From Sphaerulina vaccinii (lineage: Eukaryota; Ascomycota; Dothideomycetes; Mycosphaerellales; Mycosphaerellaceae): 64,000 bases of DNA. Under the pieces are notes generated by a model. That model did no database searches, was not told the origin of the DNA, and saw only the letters and a program-made list of their open reading frames with translations. Shown here in pieces: positions 23,714 to 32,974 of this stretch (the first letter of the stretch is position 1; each line of letters begins with the position of its first letter). Location: positions 62,001 through 126,000 of the forward strand of contig JAKUDP010000023.1 of the NCBI GenBank assembly GCA_022570795.1. The letters run 5' to 3'. The position numbers and the translations under genes are program-made.

Positions 23714-24255
23714 AAGTCCGGCATATCGAAGTCGGAGGGAGCAGTCTCGCCTATCATTTCAGTCTGTCCTTCGGGCAGCCAGTGAAGACCACGAATGACT
23801 CTCTCTTTGTAGCAGCGCCACTCGTTCTGCTTTCGTGTCCAGTGCATCAACATGATGCTTTCGCGTTGCACACCTTTTGGAGCCCCCGAGACCCTCAACA
23901 GAAGATATATGATGGCCTTGCCACTCGATTCATACACATCCGCGGCCGTATTCAATACCTCAAAACTGTATTCCGGATTGGCTGTAGCTATGCTTTCATG
24001 GTGAGTAACATATGCCTGCCAGCTGTCAAGCGATTTGCCTTCGGAGTGGTCAAATTCAGCAACAAAGTCTGGAAGTATGTACTTTGCGAACGCGGGATTG
24101 GTCCAGTCTCGTGCAGAAGCAGCCTGTAGCAGTTTGACAGAGACATTTTCGAGCTCGCGCGCTGTCTCGCTTGTGTACGCGTGTTTTCTTGAGGCCCACG
24201 CTTTGGGGTTCAAAAGCTCTAGCGAGGACGTCGAAGAAGAGCGCGGCCTATCCAT
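23710..24255 (-). CDS. SnoaL/NTF2-like domain protein
   Basis: 181 aa if the start is ATG at 24255; the frame is open further upstream but reads as non-coding there. The body (DWTNPAFAKYILPDFVAEFDHSEGK... and the late MHWTRKQNEWRCYKERVIRG) has the length and alternation of an NTF2-like cone fold, as in SnoaL-type enzymes or small binding proteins. The N-terminus is Ser-rich. No catalytic residues can be assigned. It lies tail to tail with the MFS gene (4-bp overlap) and divergent from the serine hydrolase. Confidence 0.6.
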   Translation of the reverse strand: MDRPRSSSTSSLELLNPKAWASRKHAYTSETARELENVSVKLLQAASARDWTNPAFAKYILPDFVAEFDHSEGKSLDSWQAYVTHHESIATANPEYSFEVLNTAADVYESSGKAIIYLLLRVSGAPKGVQRESIMLMHWTRKQNEWRCYKERVIRGLHWLPEGQTEMIGETAPSDFDMPDF

Positions 24256-24552
24256 ATTGGTCCTGAATGCATGTATGTCGTGCGACTGGTCGCTACCAAC
24301 GGACTCGATGTTGTTGTAGGACAAGTGTAAGGGCTCCCTTGCTCCCTTGCTCCTTGAGCAGCAGTCCGAGGGCTGAGGCAGAATGCTTAGTAAGCCTTTC
24401 GGCTGTCTACCGAGGCCTGGAGGTAGTACAGCAAGCAAGAAAGCCTCACTGAGGTACAGAGTGGGCCAAGTTCGTATCTCCTTGACTGACCCAAAAGGCA
24501 TACCCATACCATTGACAGCATACCTTCCGAGCCATCGAGCCACTCCATCACT
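24256..24552. promoter_or_regulatory. Short divergent promoter region (NTF2-like / serine hydrolase)
   Basis: 297 bp between two divergent start codons. There is no other coding signal. Co-regulation is possible but not shown. Confidence 0.4.
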
Positions 24553-25698
24553 ATGGCATCGCCTCAAGCTAGTCTGGACAACTGGATGACCCAGCCGCAC
24601 AGCCAGTGGTCATTTGTGAACATTGAAAAGGTTCTTCCGACTGCCATTGTCAAGAAGTCGCAGACGTCTTCGAACCTGGCTGAAAGCAAGCACGATTTCA
24701 AGACCTTCAGCTTATCGCACAACGATGGCAGACTCGACCTGAGCTCATACATGGCGCAATCCAACATGGACGGGCTGATGATCCTGCAGCATGGTAAAGT
24801 GCTTTACGAACAGTACTTCAACTCGAATACAAGAGAGTCACCACACATCTTGTTCTCCGTGACCAAGTCAGTGACCAGCCTCCTCGTTGGCATTTTGCAG
24901 GCTCAGGGCAAACTTTCGGTGGATGACCCAGTCACGAAATACGTCTCAGAAGTATCAGACACAATCTGGAAAGATGCTACAATTCAACAATGCCTAGACA
25001 TGCGAACTGGTGCCAAGTACGTTGATGGAACCCACGAATATCGAGCCGCTGCTGCATGGCATCCTATGCGTGGCGGCGAGAGGTATGCCACATTGAAGGA
25101 CTTCTTAGCACACTTCGAACCTCAAGAGGTTATCGACGACCGATTCGAATATGTATCAGCAAACACAGATCTAGTAGGATGGGTCATCGAGCGAGCGACA
25201 AATCAGACCTATTGTCAAGTTCTGGAAGAGCTACTATGGCATCCCATTGGAGCCGAACATGACGCCCTAATGACAGTGGACTCTGAAGGCTTTGCTCGCG
25301 CTGCTGGTGGACTATGCGCCACATTGCCGGATCTTGCCCGGCTTGCTCAGCTTATACTGAGTGATGGCAATAATGCCAATGGCGAGGTTGTGGTCCCAGC
25401 ATCATGGATCAACGACATACTACACAATGGCTCAAAAGACGCGTGGCAGAGAGGCGTATTCGCCCCTGCCTTTACCGGGGCATACGACAGCATGGCATAC
25501 CGCAGCTTTTGCTATGCCGATGAGAATAGCGAGACCATCATGGGTATTGGCTCATACGGCCAGCACTTCGCAGTGGACAAGAAGAACGGTATTGTGCTCG
25601 TGACCACAGCAAGCCAGGAGAGTGCGGTTGATTTCGAGAAGTTTGGCATGACTATGGACGCGTTCAAGGAGATCCGAAGAGTCTTACTTGCAGCCTAG
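24553..25698 (+). CDS. Beta-lactamase-fold serine hydrolase, NylB / 6-aminohexanoate-dimer hydrolase-like
   Basis: 381 aa, a single exon. The nucleophile motif SVTK (S-x-x-K) occurs within ILFSVTKSVTSLLVG, the tyrosine motif within FEYVSANTDLVGWVIERAT, and the third motif region is GIGSYGQ. This arrangement, with the AAGGLCATLPDLARLAQLIL stretch, is that of class C beta-lactamase-fold esterases and amidases related to NylB. It has no signal peptide, so it is probably cytosolic. Likely reactions are hydrolysis of amides or esters; antibiotic resistance is not implied. The M20 amidohydrolase and MFS transporter nearby suggest a shared catabolic role, which is inference. Confidence 0.85.
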   Translation: MASPQASLDNWMTQPHSQWSFVNIEKVLPTAIVKKSQTSSNLAESKHDFKTFSLSHNDGRLDLSSYMAQSNMDGLMILQHGKVLYEQYFNSNTRESPHILFSVTKSVTSLLVGILQAQGKLSVDDPVTKYVSEVSDTIWKDATIQQCLDMRTGAKYVDGTHEYRAAAAWHPMRGGERYATLKDFLAHFEPQEVIDDRFEYVSANTDLVGWVIERATNQTYCQVLEELLWHPIGAEHDALMTVDSEGFARAAGGLCATLPDLARLAQLILSDGNNANGEVVVPASWINDILHNGSKDAWQRGVFAPAFTGAYDSMAYRSFCYADENSETIMGIGSYGQHFAVDKKNGIVLVTTASQESAVDFEKFGMTMDAFKEIRRVLLAA

Positions 25699-26095
25699 CC
25701 GGTGCAGTTGATACTTGCATAGCCTACCTTGGCGTCGTGTGAGACAAGCATAATTCTAAGACAGCAATAAGCTTCGCTAGTTTATGCACTGTATACGATC
25801 GACACCAAAATACTTCGTCATATCTTCGGCATGCGGCAACGCTCTCGCAAGCTCTACCGAAAACGATATAGGATGGGACGCCTGACCCGTCTTCGGTCGA
25901 CTTCAGTCATGACTGATCATTTCAATAAGACAACCTCTTGTCGCTGCTGGATCCTTCGAAGCATCGTGAGTCCATCACACAGATGGGCTGACCAGTGACA
26001 TACTCAAGGATTGACGATCGAGAAGCTGGAGCCTGGCGAACTCGAGGACATTGGACTCAGATCTGGGATCATTGAAGACAAGGCCAAGGCGAGAT
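25699..26095. other. Intergenic region
   Basis: About 400 bp of normal composition between the serine hydrolase stop and the surface-protein start. No gene, repeat or RNA seen. Confidence 0.5.
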
Positions 26096-27955
26096 ATGCT
26101 CATGGAGTGGCATATTCTTCTGCTCTTCATCTGGCATATGGCTGCAGCTGCAGCTGATGTTATGAGTACACCAAGAACAATAGCAACTGGTGCTGGGGAT
26201 GTCTACGCCAGCAGCTGTCAATCTGCTCTCTGGGCATGGAAACAGTCGTCTGAACAATATGCCGAATCGCACCTGGTGAACTCGGTGTACTCCACACCCT
26301 CATATGTCCCTGCAGGTCCACAGATCACAGCCACGGATGTCATAAAGCTATGCGATGGGTACAACCGTGCAGTAGGAGATGCCAGCTACGTCTCCTCAAC
26401 AAGCCAAACAGTGGGCAACCAGACCATAACAGCAAAAGTCCTTGGACCTTACCCTACTCCGATGCCATGCTCCATTGGCAAATCCGACTGCGCCAACTTG
26501 TACAGCTCTTACTCCATCGCGGCGTCCTCGCTACTTGGCGTCAACACCACTGTCTCCGCTCCACCATGCGCTACAAATGGAAGCAATAGCATACCTTTCA
26601 CCTCAACACAATGCAGCTACGGCGGTATCGTAGGCATACGAGGATCCTCTGTCCAACTTCTCTACTGGCCAGTAAGAACGATCAGCGACACCGACTACTT
26701 CTGCAAATCATACAGCTACTCAGACCGCATGCAGTCTCCAATGACTCTTCCCGGAACCCGCACAGGAGCAGGACCCAACACATTCGTCACCGGGAGTCTG
26801 ACGATCACTTCCCCAACTATCGCTTTATCGTATAGCGGACTGTCAAGAATAGACGGATGTGGTCCGACCCTCGATCACACGATCATAACAATGAAACCCG
26901 AAGAATTATCCAGTGTCCGAGGAGCACGATCACTCTTCGACATCTTTCCTTTCAATTTCGGAGACTTGAATTGGATGTGTCAAGAACCTGGAAACAACAA
27001 CAGCAGTAGCTATACCCTCCAAGACGTCCAAGGCGAAAACTGCTATCAAAATGTCCCCACCAATGCGTATTGGTCCGCGGCACAAGTTTTCGACGACTCT
27101 TTCTATGCAAGCACTAGCGCGGTAAAGCAATGGACGATCATCAACAACTACCAACCCTATATTCTGCTAGCACAGAGTGTTTGGTCACAGACTTTGCAAA
27201 GTATCTGGGGATCGACTGCAGTGTGGTATATCGATGGAGTCTGGGATCCGCCTATCGCATTGATCGAAGCGGCTACTGCAGCTGGACCTACTCTACCGAA
27301 TGTATTACCTACAACAACACAAGTCCTGGCCGCGGCTTCTTCTACTATGGAGCCTGCTCCAGCGCAGCTTGGCGATATGCTTCCGACGTCCACAGCCATT
27401 CCACACTGGAGTGTTCCAATTGCGTCTTACATTGCAGGAGGTCTCGACAACCACCCGAACACTGCAATAGACCAGCAGTCGACCACCTCCAGTTCTGCTG
27501 CAAACGGAAACACAAAAGACCCTGCGACTACTATCGTTACAACTATACTGATTAGCACATACACAATGCCTATAACCTGGATCTCAGGACCAGCTGGATC
27601 TGAAGCTGCTGTCTTCGGGAATGAGACGTTATCAGCTGCTGCTGGTTCAGCCACGACCATTTCCGGGCACATTGTGAGCATGGTGCAATCAGGAGTCGTG
27701 ATCGTGCATGACGCTGGAACTACAACCTCTGTGACCTTCTCGAAACCAACTGCTGCACAGACAAGAGGAGGAGCGTCTCCTGCATCCTCGAACCTGGACA
27801 GCACATTGACCCCACTGTCGACTTCGTCAAGCCAGAGCACAACGCCTACCGATACTGCGACTCGAACGGCTTTGGCAGCTTCAGCAGCGTCCCATCCATC
27901 ATACCACTCGTTACCAGTATTGCTAGCTTCCATAGTATATATGCTCGCATCATGA
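26096..27955 (+). CDS. Secreted, Ser/Thr-rich, probably GPI-anchored cell-surface protein
   Basis: 619 aa from ATG at 26096 (the frame is open from 26051, but the downstream Met puts the hydrophobic signal LLLFIWHMAAAAA at the N-terminus). Residues up to about 370 form a Cys-containing ectodomain with many N-x-S/T sites. From about residue 400 the chain becomes very rich in Ser, Thr and Ala, as in fungal wall mannoproteins. It ends in a hydrophobic stretch (LPVLLASIVYMLAS) after small residues, which fits a GPI signal. No enzymatic domain was recognised. A role in the wall or adhesion is inferred from architecture only. Confidence 0.7.
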   Translation: MLMEWHILLLFIWHMAAAAADVMSTPRTIATGAGDVYASSCQSALWAWKQSSEQYAESHLVNSVYSTPSYVPAGPQITATDVIKLCDGYNRAVGDASYVSSTSQTVGNQTITAKVLGPYPTPMPCSIGKSDCANLYSSYSIAASSLLGVNTTVSAPPCATNGSNSIPFTSTQCSYGGIVGIRGSSVQLLYWPVRTISDTDYFCKSYSYSDRMQSPMTLPGTRTGAGPNTFVTGSLTITSPTIALSYSGLSRIDGCGPTLDHTIITMKPEELSSVRGARSLFDIFPFNFGDLNWMCQEPGNNNSSSYTLQDVQGENCYQNVPTNAYWSAAQVFDDSFYASTSAVKQWTIINNYQPYILLAQSVWSQTLQSIWGSTAVWYIDGVWDPPIALIEAATAAGPTLPNVLPTTTQVLAAASSTMEPAPAQLGDMLPTSTAIPHWSVPIASYIAGGLDNHPNTAIDQQSTTSSSAANGNTKDPATTIVTTILISTYTMPITWISGPAGSEAAVFGNETLSAAAGSATTISGHIVSMVQSGVVIVHDAGTTTSVTFSKPTAAQTRGGASPASSNLDSTLTPLSTSSSQSTTPTDTATRTALAASAASHPSYHSLPVLLASIVYMLAS

Positions 27956-28026
27956 GGCGATCCTCGAAAATCAGACATGTTCGCATCTTTGGCGAAAGGA
28001 AAAGCAAAAGGAAAAGATGAATATTA

Positions 28027-28099
28027 TAGCCTCGACCAGTCTCGATCTAGTGACCTCCGGATTAAGATTCCGGCGCTCTACCAACTGAGCTACGAAGCT
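28027..28099 (-). tRNA. tRNA-Lys (anticodon CUU)
   Basis: On the minus strand 73 nt fold as a cloverleaf: acceptor AGCTTCG/CGAGGCT (7 bp, one G-U), D-arm GCTC..GAGC with loop AGTTGGTA, anticodon stem CCGGA/TCCGG with loop ATCTTAA (anticodon CTT), variable loop AGGTC, T-stem ACTAG/CTGGT and discriminator A. There is no intron. The T-loop reads ATCGAGA, with A instead of the usual T at position 54, so the internal B box is GATCGAGAC rather than GTTCGANNC. Confidence 0.9.
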
Positions 28100-28664
28100 G
28101 CGGAATTGATGAGAAGGCAAGAGCTTTCGTGTCTTATGACTGTAACCCAAGTGAGTCACTGGCAGATAGACTTCTGGTTCGGCCCAAGATCCAACGTTAC
28201 TCTTCGATGGGCATGACTCGCGCGTTGGATGGTGTACCAGCAGGAAGAGAAGAAAGAGTCAAGAGCATTGCTGAGACTCAGAGCACGTGTATGTCAGGCA
28301 GCGTGGCGGCGTTCGGACAGACATTGAGAGCGATGAGCTGGCAGAAGCATCTCTCCGGCCAATCTGAAGGCACGGAGACCAGTGAGTTGATGAACTTGTC
28401 TGGCATGTCCATCAGATGTCAGAGAGCCTTTCATCTATATAGCAAGTAGGTACTTGAACAGATATCCATAACATGACTGACTGTATCTTTGTTAGACATA
28501 AGGATTTTAGAAGTACTTCTAATCTCTACTCGTTTACGTTGTTTCCTCTCCTTCTCCTAAGAGCTATGCTTGACGATAATGTGGACTTGGAGAAAGATGA
28601 GACGAGAACAGATCGGGAAAGCGAGGCAGGTGCAGACACATGCTCCTGGATTTTATTCTCTGTA
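28100..28664. other. Intergenic region after the tRNA
   Basis: Only short, unconvincing frames. No repeat of note was found. Confidence 0.4.
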
Positions 28665-28715
28665 TGATGAGTTGTGGCGTATGCTACACCCCGCAATGGT
28701 GTAACAAGACCAGCT
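28665..28715. repeat. Dispersed repeat with stem-loop, copy 1 (3' flank of the broken duplicate gene)
   Basis: The block GTTGTGGCGTATGCTACACC with GGTGTAAC downstream recurs at 37703-37740. TACACC and GGTGTA can pair across a 7-nt loop. In both places the block lies about 70-100 bp beyond the stop codon of the paralogous minus-strand genes, so it belongs to the duplicated segment. Confidence 0.7.
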
Positions 28716-28786
28716 GTTGCAGAGCTTACTGCCTAAACTCCTTCCGAGTCTGCTTCTCATATCTTCGTCCATTTGCTCTGTCGTAC

Positions 28787-29161
28787 TCAATTGAAGTGCG
28801 ACACTAGATTGGCTAGCCTAATCCCAAGCATTGCCAAAGACATAATACTCTTCGTTGCCATTGCGATACGATGTTTGCGTTTCTCGCGACGTGCTTCTAT
28901 CTTAAGCAGCTTCTGTCTCCTCTTGTGATCGTTATCGGCCTGCGTAATATCGTTCTCGATAGAACGCTCCTGGACTAACGCCTCTTCTGGCTTACTAGAG
29001 GATTAACTTGTGTGTCCGAAAGAGGCGATAGGCAGCTCGCCTACTTCCTTCAAGAGCAAACGGGCCGGTATTGAGTCGACGCCACGGATCAGGCCAGGTG
29101 CAAGTTTGACTGGCCGAGAGCAGACTAGGACCTGTGAGTGGGCAGGTCTAGTAGCAGGCAT
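28787..29161 (-). pseudogene. Broken paralog of the 126-aa basic membrane-tail protein at 37.8 kb
   Basis: Read on the minus strand, 125 codons are in one frame with a single internal stop. They align with the intact gene at 37838-38218: LLLKEVGELPIASFGHTS versus LLLKETGELPIASFGRAS, and QKLLKIEARREKRKHRIAMA versus QKLLKKRARREKREKRMAMA. The stop TAA at 29003-29005 replaces the Gln (CAA) of the intact copy, a C to T change in a CpA context. Both copies share the stem-loop repeat in the 3' flank. A Met is present at 29161, so the single nonsense codon is the only clear lesion. Confidence 0.75.
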
Positions 29162-30135
29162 GTCGGCAAGCGAGGCTGTTGTTCACGATCAGTGTCAACT
29201 TATGTATGCAGTTATCTGCTCCTGCTTACCACGACTGTTGATAGTCGACGTTTCTGGTGCCTTGTTCGAAGGACTTCGATTAAAGTCTAAGTTAGACTTG
29301 TGGATAGAAGAGAGCCGTTTGAAGTGAGCACTTTCGTATATAGGTAGGGCCTTTCGAACTCGTCACCCGTATATGGTCGCACCAGCTCGCGACCGGATCG
29401 CTACTTTTTCTTGTTACCAAGCGTTATTGTACCACTTGGCAAACCCAATAAGATCTTTGCAATACTTACAATTCAGCCTTTCAGCGACGTAAGGCAGTAA
29501 GTTTCAAGAAAGCGCCACGATCCCAGCGGTTTCTGGCTATGATCTGGCGCACCTACATGCACGACACCACGAATCATCGCCCGCCGCATACCACCAATAT
29601 GCACCCACGGGCTTCTGCTGCGCATGTCGTCCTGCACGAACACGCCGCACCAGGTCTTTGCTGTGTTCAGCCACTATTAAACAGCGATCGCTTGTTGATA
29701 GAATGACCGTCAGGCTGCCCGTTTCTCATGCACGTTACGCTGCTGTTCGATAAGTTTGGTACCTCCGAGGTAGCGCAGTGACGTACTCAGCCTCGAGAAG
29801 ATCCGGTGACACCTCATATATCGCATCGATTGTGTACATGCTATGGAGTGAGATTGGTCCAAATGCTCCACTAGCTCGATTTTCGTTCGCGGATCTCCTT
29901 GTCTTCTAGAGCGCAACCGAGGTCACAGCGCCATCATCAGGCTTTGCATCTCTAGGTTGCTGCTGTGTAAGAACCGCGCTTCGCTTGGGTCTTGAGTACC
30001 TTAGTTCGATCACTCGCGGGGCGAAGGCTGACATATTACCGTTCCTGGGACATCCTGACTACTTGTGGTAGAGTGAAGTCGGCTGATTGTCAAAACCTTT
30101 CTTGCTTCTTAAGTTCTTATCTAGTAAAGAAGCAC
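29162..30135. other. Intergenic region
   Basis: About 970 bp. Frames are short and no domain was recognised. The right part is likely the 3' UTR of the CCCH-Smr gene. Confidence 0.4.
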
Positions 30136-32418
30136 CTAACTTCCATCCTCATCACTAATCTCCACTCTGCGGAGCGAACTAGCAGAAACCTTTCTCGGAT
30201 CTTCCGTAACGACCTGCACCTTCGTACTCTCCTTCCTCCCCTCATCAAGTCCCACCCCACTATCCCCATCACCCAAGCCCAGCGGACTTCTCTTCGGAGC
30301 ATCCTTATCGAAACTCGTCGGATCAATCCCCAGAATCCCTCCAACGTTATTTCGATCACCAGGTACACTGAACTCTCTGAAAGCATATCTCCAATCGTTA
30401 AGGAAAGCTCTGATGGCTTTTCCGACTTTGTCTTTCCCGTTCTTGCTGTGGTGGCCTGTTCCGCAGATGGCGTAGACTGGTCGAGTACTCTTCATCTGCT
30501 CCTTAAGACAATCGGAGAGGTACTGGACAGCTTCTTCTGGGTGCAAGCCGTGCAGGTCGACATATAGCTCTTTGCCAGCGGCTAGAGTCTTGTTTCGTTC
30601 TTCGTACAGTGCTCGTGCAGCCTCGCGGTGCTTTTCCCGCATGAGTTGGTTCTCATTCTGGCCACGCAGGGAGAGTGCTTTGGCGCCACGAGCATCGTTC
30701 CTGTTCCAGGCTTGGGCGGCAGATTGTAAGAACTTGTTGCGAAGTCCACCATGCTTGAACGCTTCTTGTCGTGCTTTCATGTATGCTGAGTTCATCTTAT
30801 CACCGGTCTCCAACCACGGAATCTCCTTCGGTGCAGCGATCGCCATGGCTGCAGCGGAGTTCTCACGAGTGGCCGTGAACGATCTGTTGTTCTTGAGACC
30901 TCGCCGCATCGCATCGCGAGCATTCATAGGTCCTGGTGATGGCGACATGCGGACCACATCTGCGAGACTGCCCGGCCGTTGAACAGGTTGTCCTTGATTG
31001 TGGTGTCCATGTCCGCCACGCTTTCCATGATGTCGCTTGCCGCCAGGCTTGTTGGCAGCGGAGCCGAGTGTGGGGAACGCTTCATCATCTTGAAAGTTTG
31101 GCTGGCTGCCGAGTGTCCGACCATTGTTACTTCTCTGACTATGTCGAGAGCCAGGACGACTTCCATGTCGTGGTCCGGTAGGCACAAAATTGGGGAACAG
31201 GCCAGGTACTTGTGGAGCAAAGGCCTGCTGTTGCTGGAGAAGCGCGGTGTTGAGGGTATTCGCATCGATACTCTGGCTCTCTTCGTAGGGATTGCTCGTT
31301 GTGGGTTGCAATGCTGGAAAACTGTCGAAGTCCTGTAGCTGAAAGTTGGGTCCGAACTGCTGAGGCGTGCTTGTACCAGATGAGATGTTGAATGACTGCA
31401 TCAGCATTGATGGATCGTGAGAGAAGAGGCAGGTGTTACCTGCCATGCAGTTCCCTTGCAGCCAGTACTTGCATAGATGATTCTGGACCTCGTGCGCAAA
31501 GCGACAGTCGGCGCGAGCACAATGCCCGCTCTGCAGCCAATATCGACATACAGTAGGCGACTTTTGCTGTCCTGGTGGAGTGACCGGCCGGGAACCAGCT
31601 GACATGTCTTTGCCAACGAGGAACGTACGATTCTGCTGCTCTTGCATCGCTGCAGCCATAGTGTCTGGTCCCATGCCCTGTGCTTCCATAAGCGAGTTGA
31701 TCGTCTCGCTCAGGTCATAGCCATTTGCCACGAGGATCTGCTCCAGCTCATCGTCGGTCTTGTTGTCCTGCAAGATTGAGCGTAGCATATCATACGGGCT
31801 CATCTGGGTATCATAAGCAGACATGAAGTCTGAAGAGTTGTTGAAGCCTGCGTCGCCAAAGCTTGTCTGACTGCTCGCATCATCGCCAACCAGCCAGTCC
31901 ACATTGTCGCTCCCATAGTCGCCATAGTTTTCTGTATTCGGGGACGAGTTGTCGCTGAACTGGTATGCACTGAGCCGTGGGCTATGCGGTATCGCTGGAG
32001 TTGCTAGAGGTAGTCGCGGAGAAGGCTTTGGCGACGAGAAGGGCGAGTAGACCACTGTCTGTGACTTCGTCCTAGCGAGCGCTGGTGGTCCGAATCCTGG
32101 TGGTACAGTTGGCGTAGCTGTCGATGGACGTGGTGAGCTCTTGCCAGATGTAGGTGTAGAGGCTCGCTGTATCCACGGGGCAGGAGATTTCGTGCGAGCG
32201 ACATTTAGATTGCGAACAGCCGGTGGCGACGTGCTGGTCTCTGTATTACTCTTCCACTGCCAGAGTGTCCCCAGCACTGCATCCTCCAGCGCCTTCCCTT
32301 TGAGCGAGGCTGGTTCGCCGCTCAGCAGCTCTTCCAACTTCTCGACCTTGTCTTCCTCTCCTAGCTCGTCATCCTCCAGTACGGGCCTGCACAGGTCGTA
32401 TATACGTTCTGAAACCAT
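30136..32418 (-). CDS. CCCH zinc-finger and Smr-domain RNA-binding protein
   Basis: 760 aa, one exon. From the N-terminus: a short helical region (1-55), a Ser/Pro-rich linker, a CUE-like helix segment at about 207-247 (MLRSILQDNKTDDELEQI), two CCCH fingers at about 291-335 (CRYWLQSGHCARADCRFAH and CKYWLQGNCMAGNTCLFSH), a low-complexity region with two FP-x-L motifs (FPAL about 367, FPTL about 448), a DUF1771 helix at about 545-610 and a C-terminal Smr domain at about 615-705 (LYVDLHGLHPEEAV, GTGHHSKNGKDKV). Smr domains with CUE partners act as RNA nucleases in ribosome-linked mRNA decay (yeast Cue2); the CCCH version is common in filamentous fungi. A role in mRNA surveillance is inferred. 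Confidence 0.9.
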   Translation of the reverse strand: MVSERIYDLCRPVLEDDELGEEDKVEKLEELLSGEPASLKGKALEDAVLGTLWQWKSNTETSTSPPAVRNLNVARTKSPAPWIQRASTPTSGKSSPRPSTATPTVPPGFGPPALARTKSQTVVYSPFSSPKPSPRLPLATPAIPHSPRLSAYQFSDNSSPNTENYGDYGSDNVDWLVGDDASSQTSFGDAGFNNSSDFMSAYDTQMSPYDMLRSILQDNKTDDELEQILVANGYDLSETINSLMEAQGMGPDTMAAAMQEQQNRTFLVGKDMSAGSRPVTPPGQQKSPTVCRYWLQSGHCARADCRFAHEVQNHLCKYWLQGNCMAGNTCLFSHDPSMLMQSFNISSGTSTPQQFGPNFQLQDFDSFPALQPTTSNPYEESQSIDANTLNTALLQQQQAFAPQVPGLFPNFVPTGPRHGSRPGSRHSQRSNNGRTLGSQPNFQDDEAFPTLGSAANKPGGKRHHGKRGGHGHHNQGQPVQRPGSLADVVRMSPSPGPMNARDAMRRGLKNNRSFTATRENSAAAMAIAAPKEIPWLETGDKMNSAYMKARQEAFKHGGLRNKFLQSAAQAWNRNDARGAKALSLRGQNENQLMREKHREAARALYEERNKTLAAGKELYVDLHGLHPEEAVQYLSDCLKEQMKSTRPVYAICGTGHHSKNGKDKVGKAIRAFLNDWRYAFREFSVPGDRNNVGGILGIDPTSFDKDAPKRSPLGLGDGDSGVGLDEGRKESTKVQVVTEDPRKVSASSLRRVEISDEDGS

Positions 32419-32974
32419 GCTTGCGGCTGATCATGTGGGCGCTGTGCTGTGCTGTGTATGCGTGGTAAGGCTGACCGGCAGCTGTGTCCTCTTTCCTTGA
32501 GTCGAAAGTACTGGTCCTCGGTAGCGATATATATGAAGTCGCCGTCGTCGGTGCGGTGTTTCGGTATGTCGAAGAATGGAAGTCAGTGCTCAGCGTGGTG
32601 GTGGTGGTGGTGAAGGTGGTGGTGATCGGGGGTTGTTGTCGTGGGTGGTCGTGTCTCCGAGCTGCCACACGCATCAGAGCGGGGCGTAGCTTGGCTTTGA
32701 TAGCGCGAACTTATCAAGTACCATGCATGCTATATTCGTCGAAGAACACGTATTGTCGTCGTCGGTGGTATTTGCGGTATACAGTGTGTTTCGGAGAATC
32801 GTCATAGCACGCACTCCGCTGAAGTGAGGCGAGGCGAGACAGCATCCTGGTTCAGAGAGCAGACCAGGAACTGAACGAAGAACATCCTTGTCGTCGATCA
32901 TCTCCACATCCACCAAAGCTACTCTACTCTACTCTACACAGCTTCACCACCATCTCCCTCTATCAGACATCAAC
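32419..32974. promoter_or_regulatory. Divergent promoter region between CCCH-Smr and Yth1 genes
   Basis: 556 bp between two start codons. It contains a GTG/GGT microsatellite at about 32598-32630 and a CTACT-rich, pyrimidine-rich leader just before Yth1 (about 32921-32965), typical of fungal 5' leaders. Two CCCH RNA-binding genes share this region. Confidence 0.5.

Noticed and set aside
24553..25698. Antibiotic-resistance beta-lactamase
   Set aside because: The SVTK motif and overall layout fit NylB-like esterases/amidases; no evidence for beta-lactam substrates.
29010..29327. Plus-strand 105-aa ORF as a gene
   Set aside because: It is mostly antisense to the pseudogene copy at 28787-29161, which has clear homology to the intact paralog.
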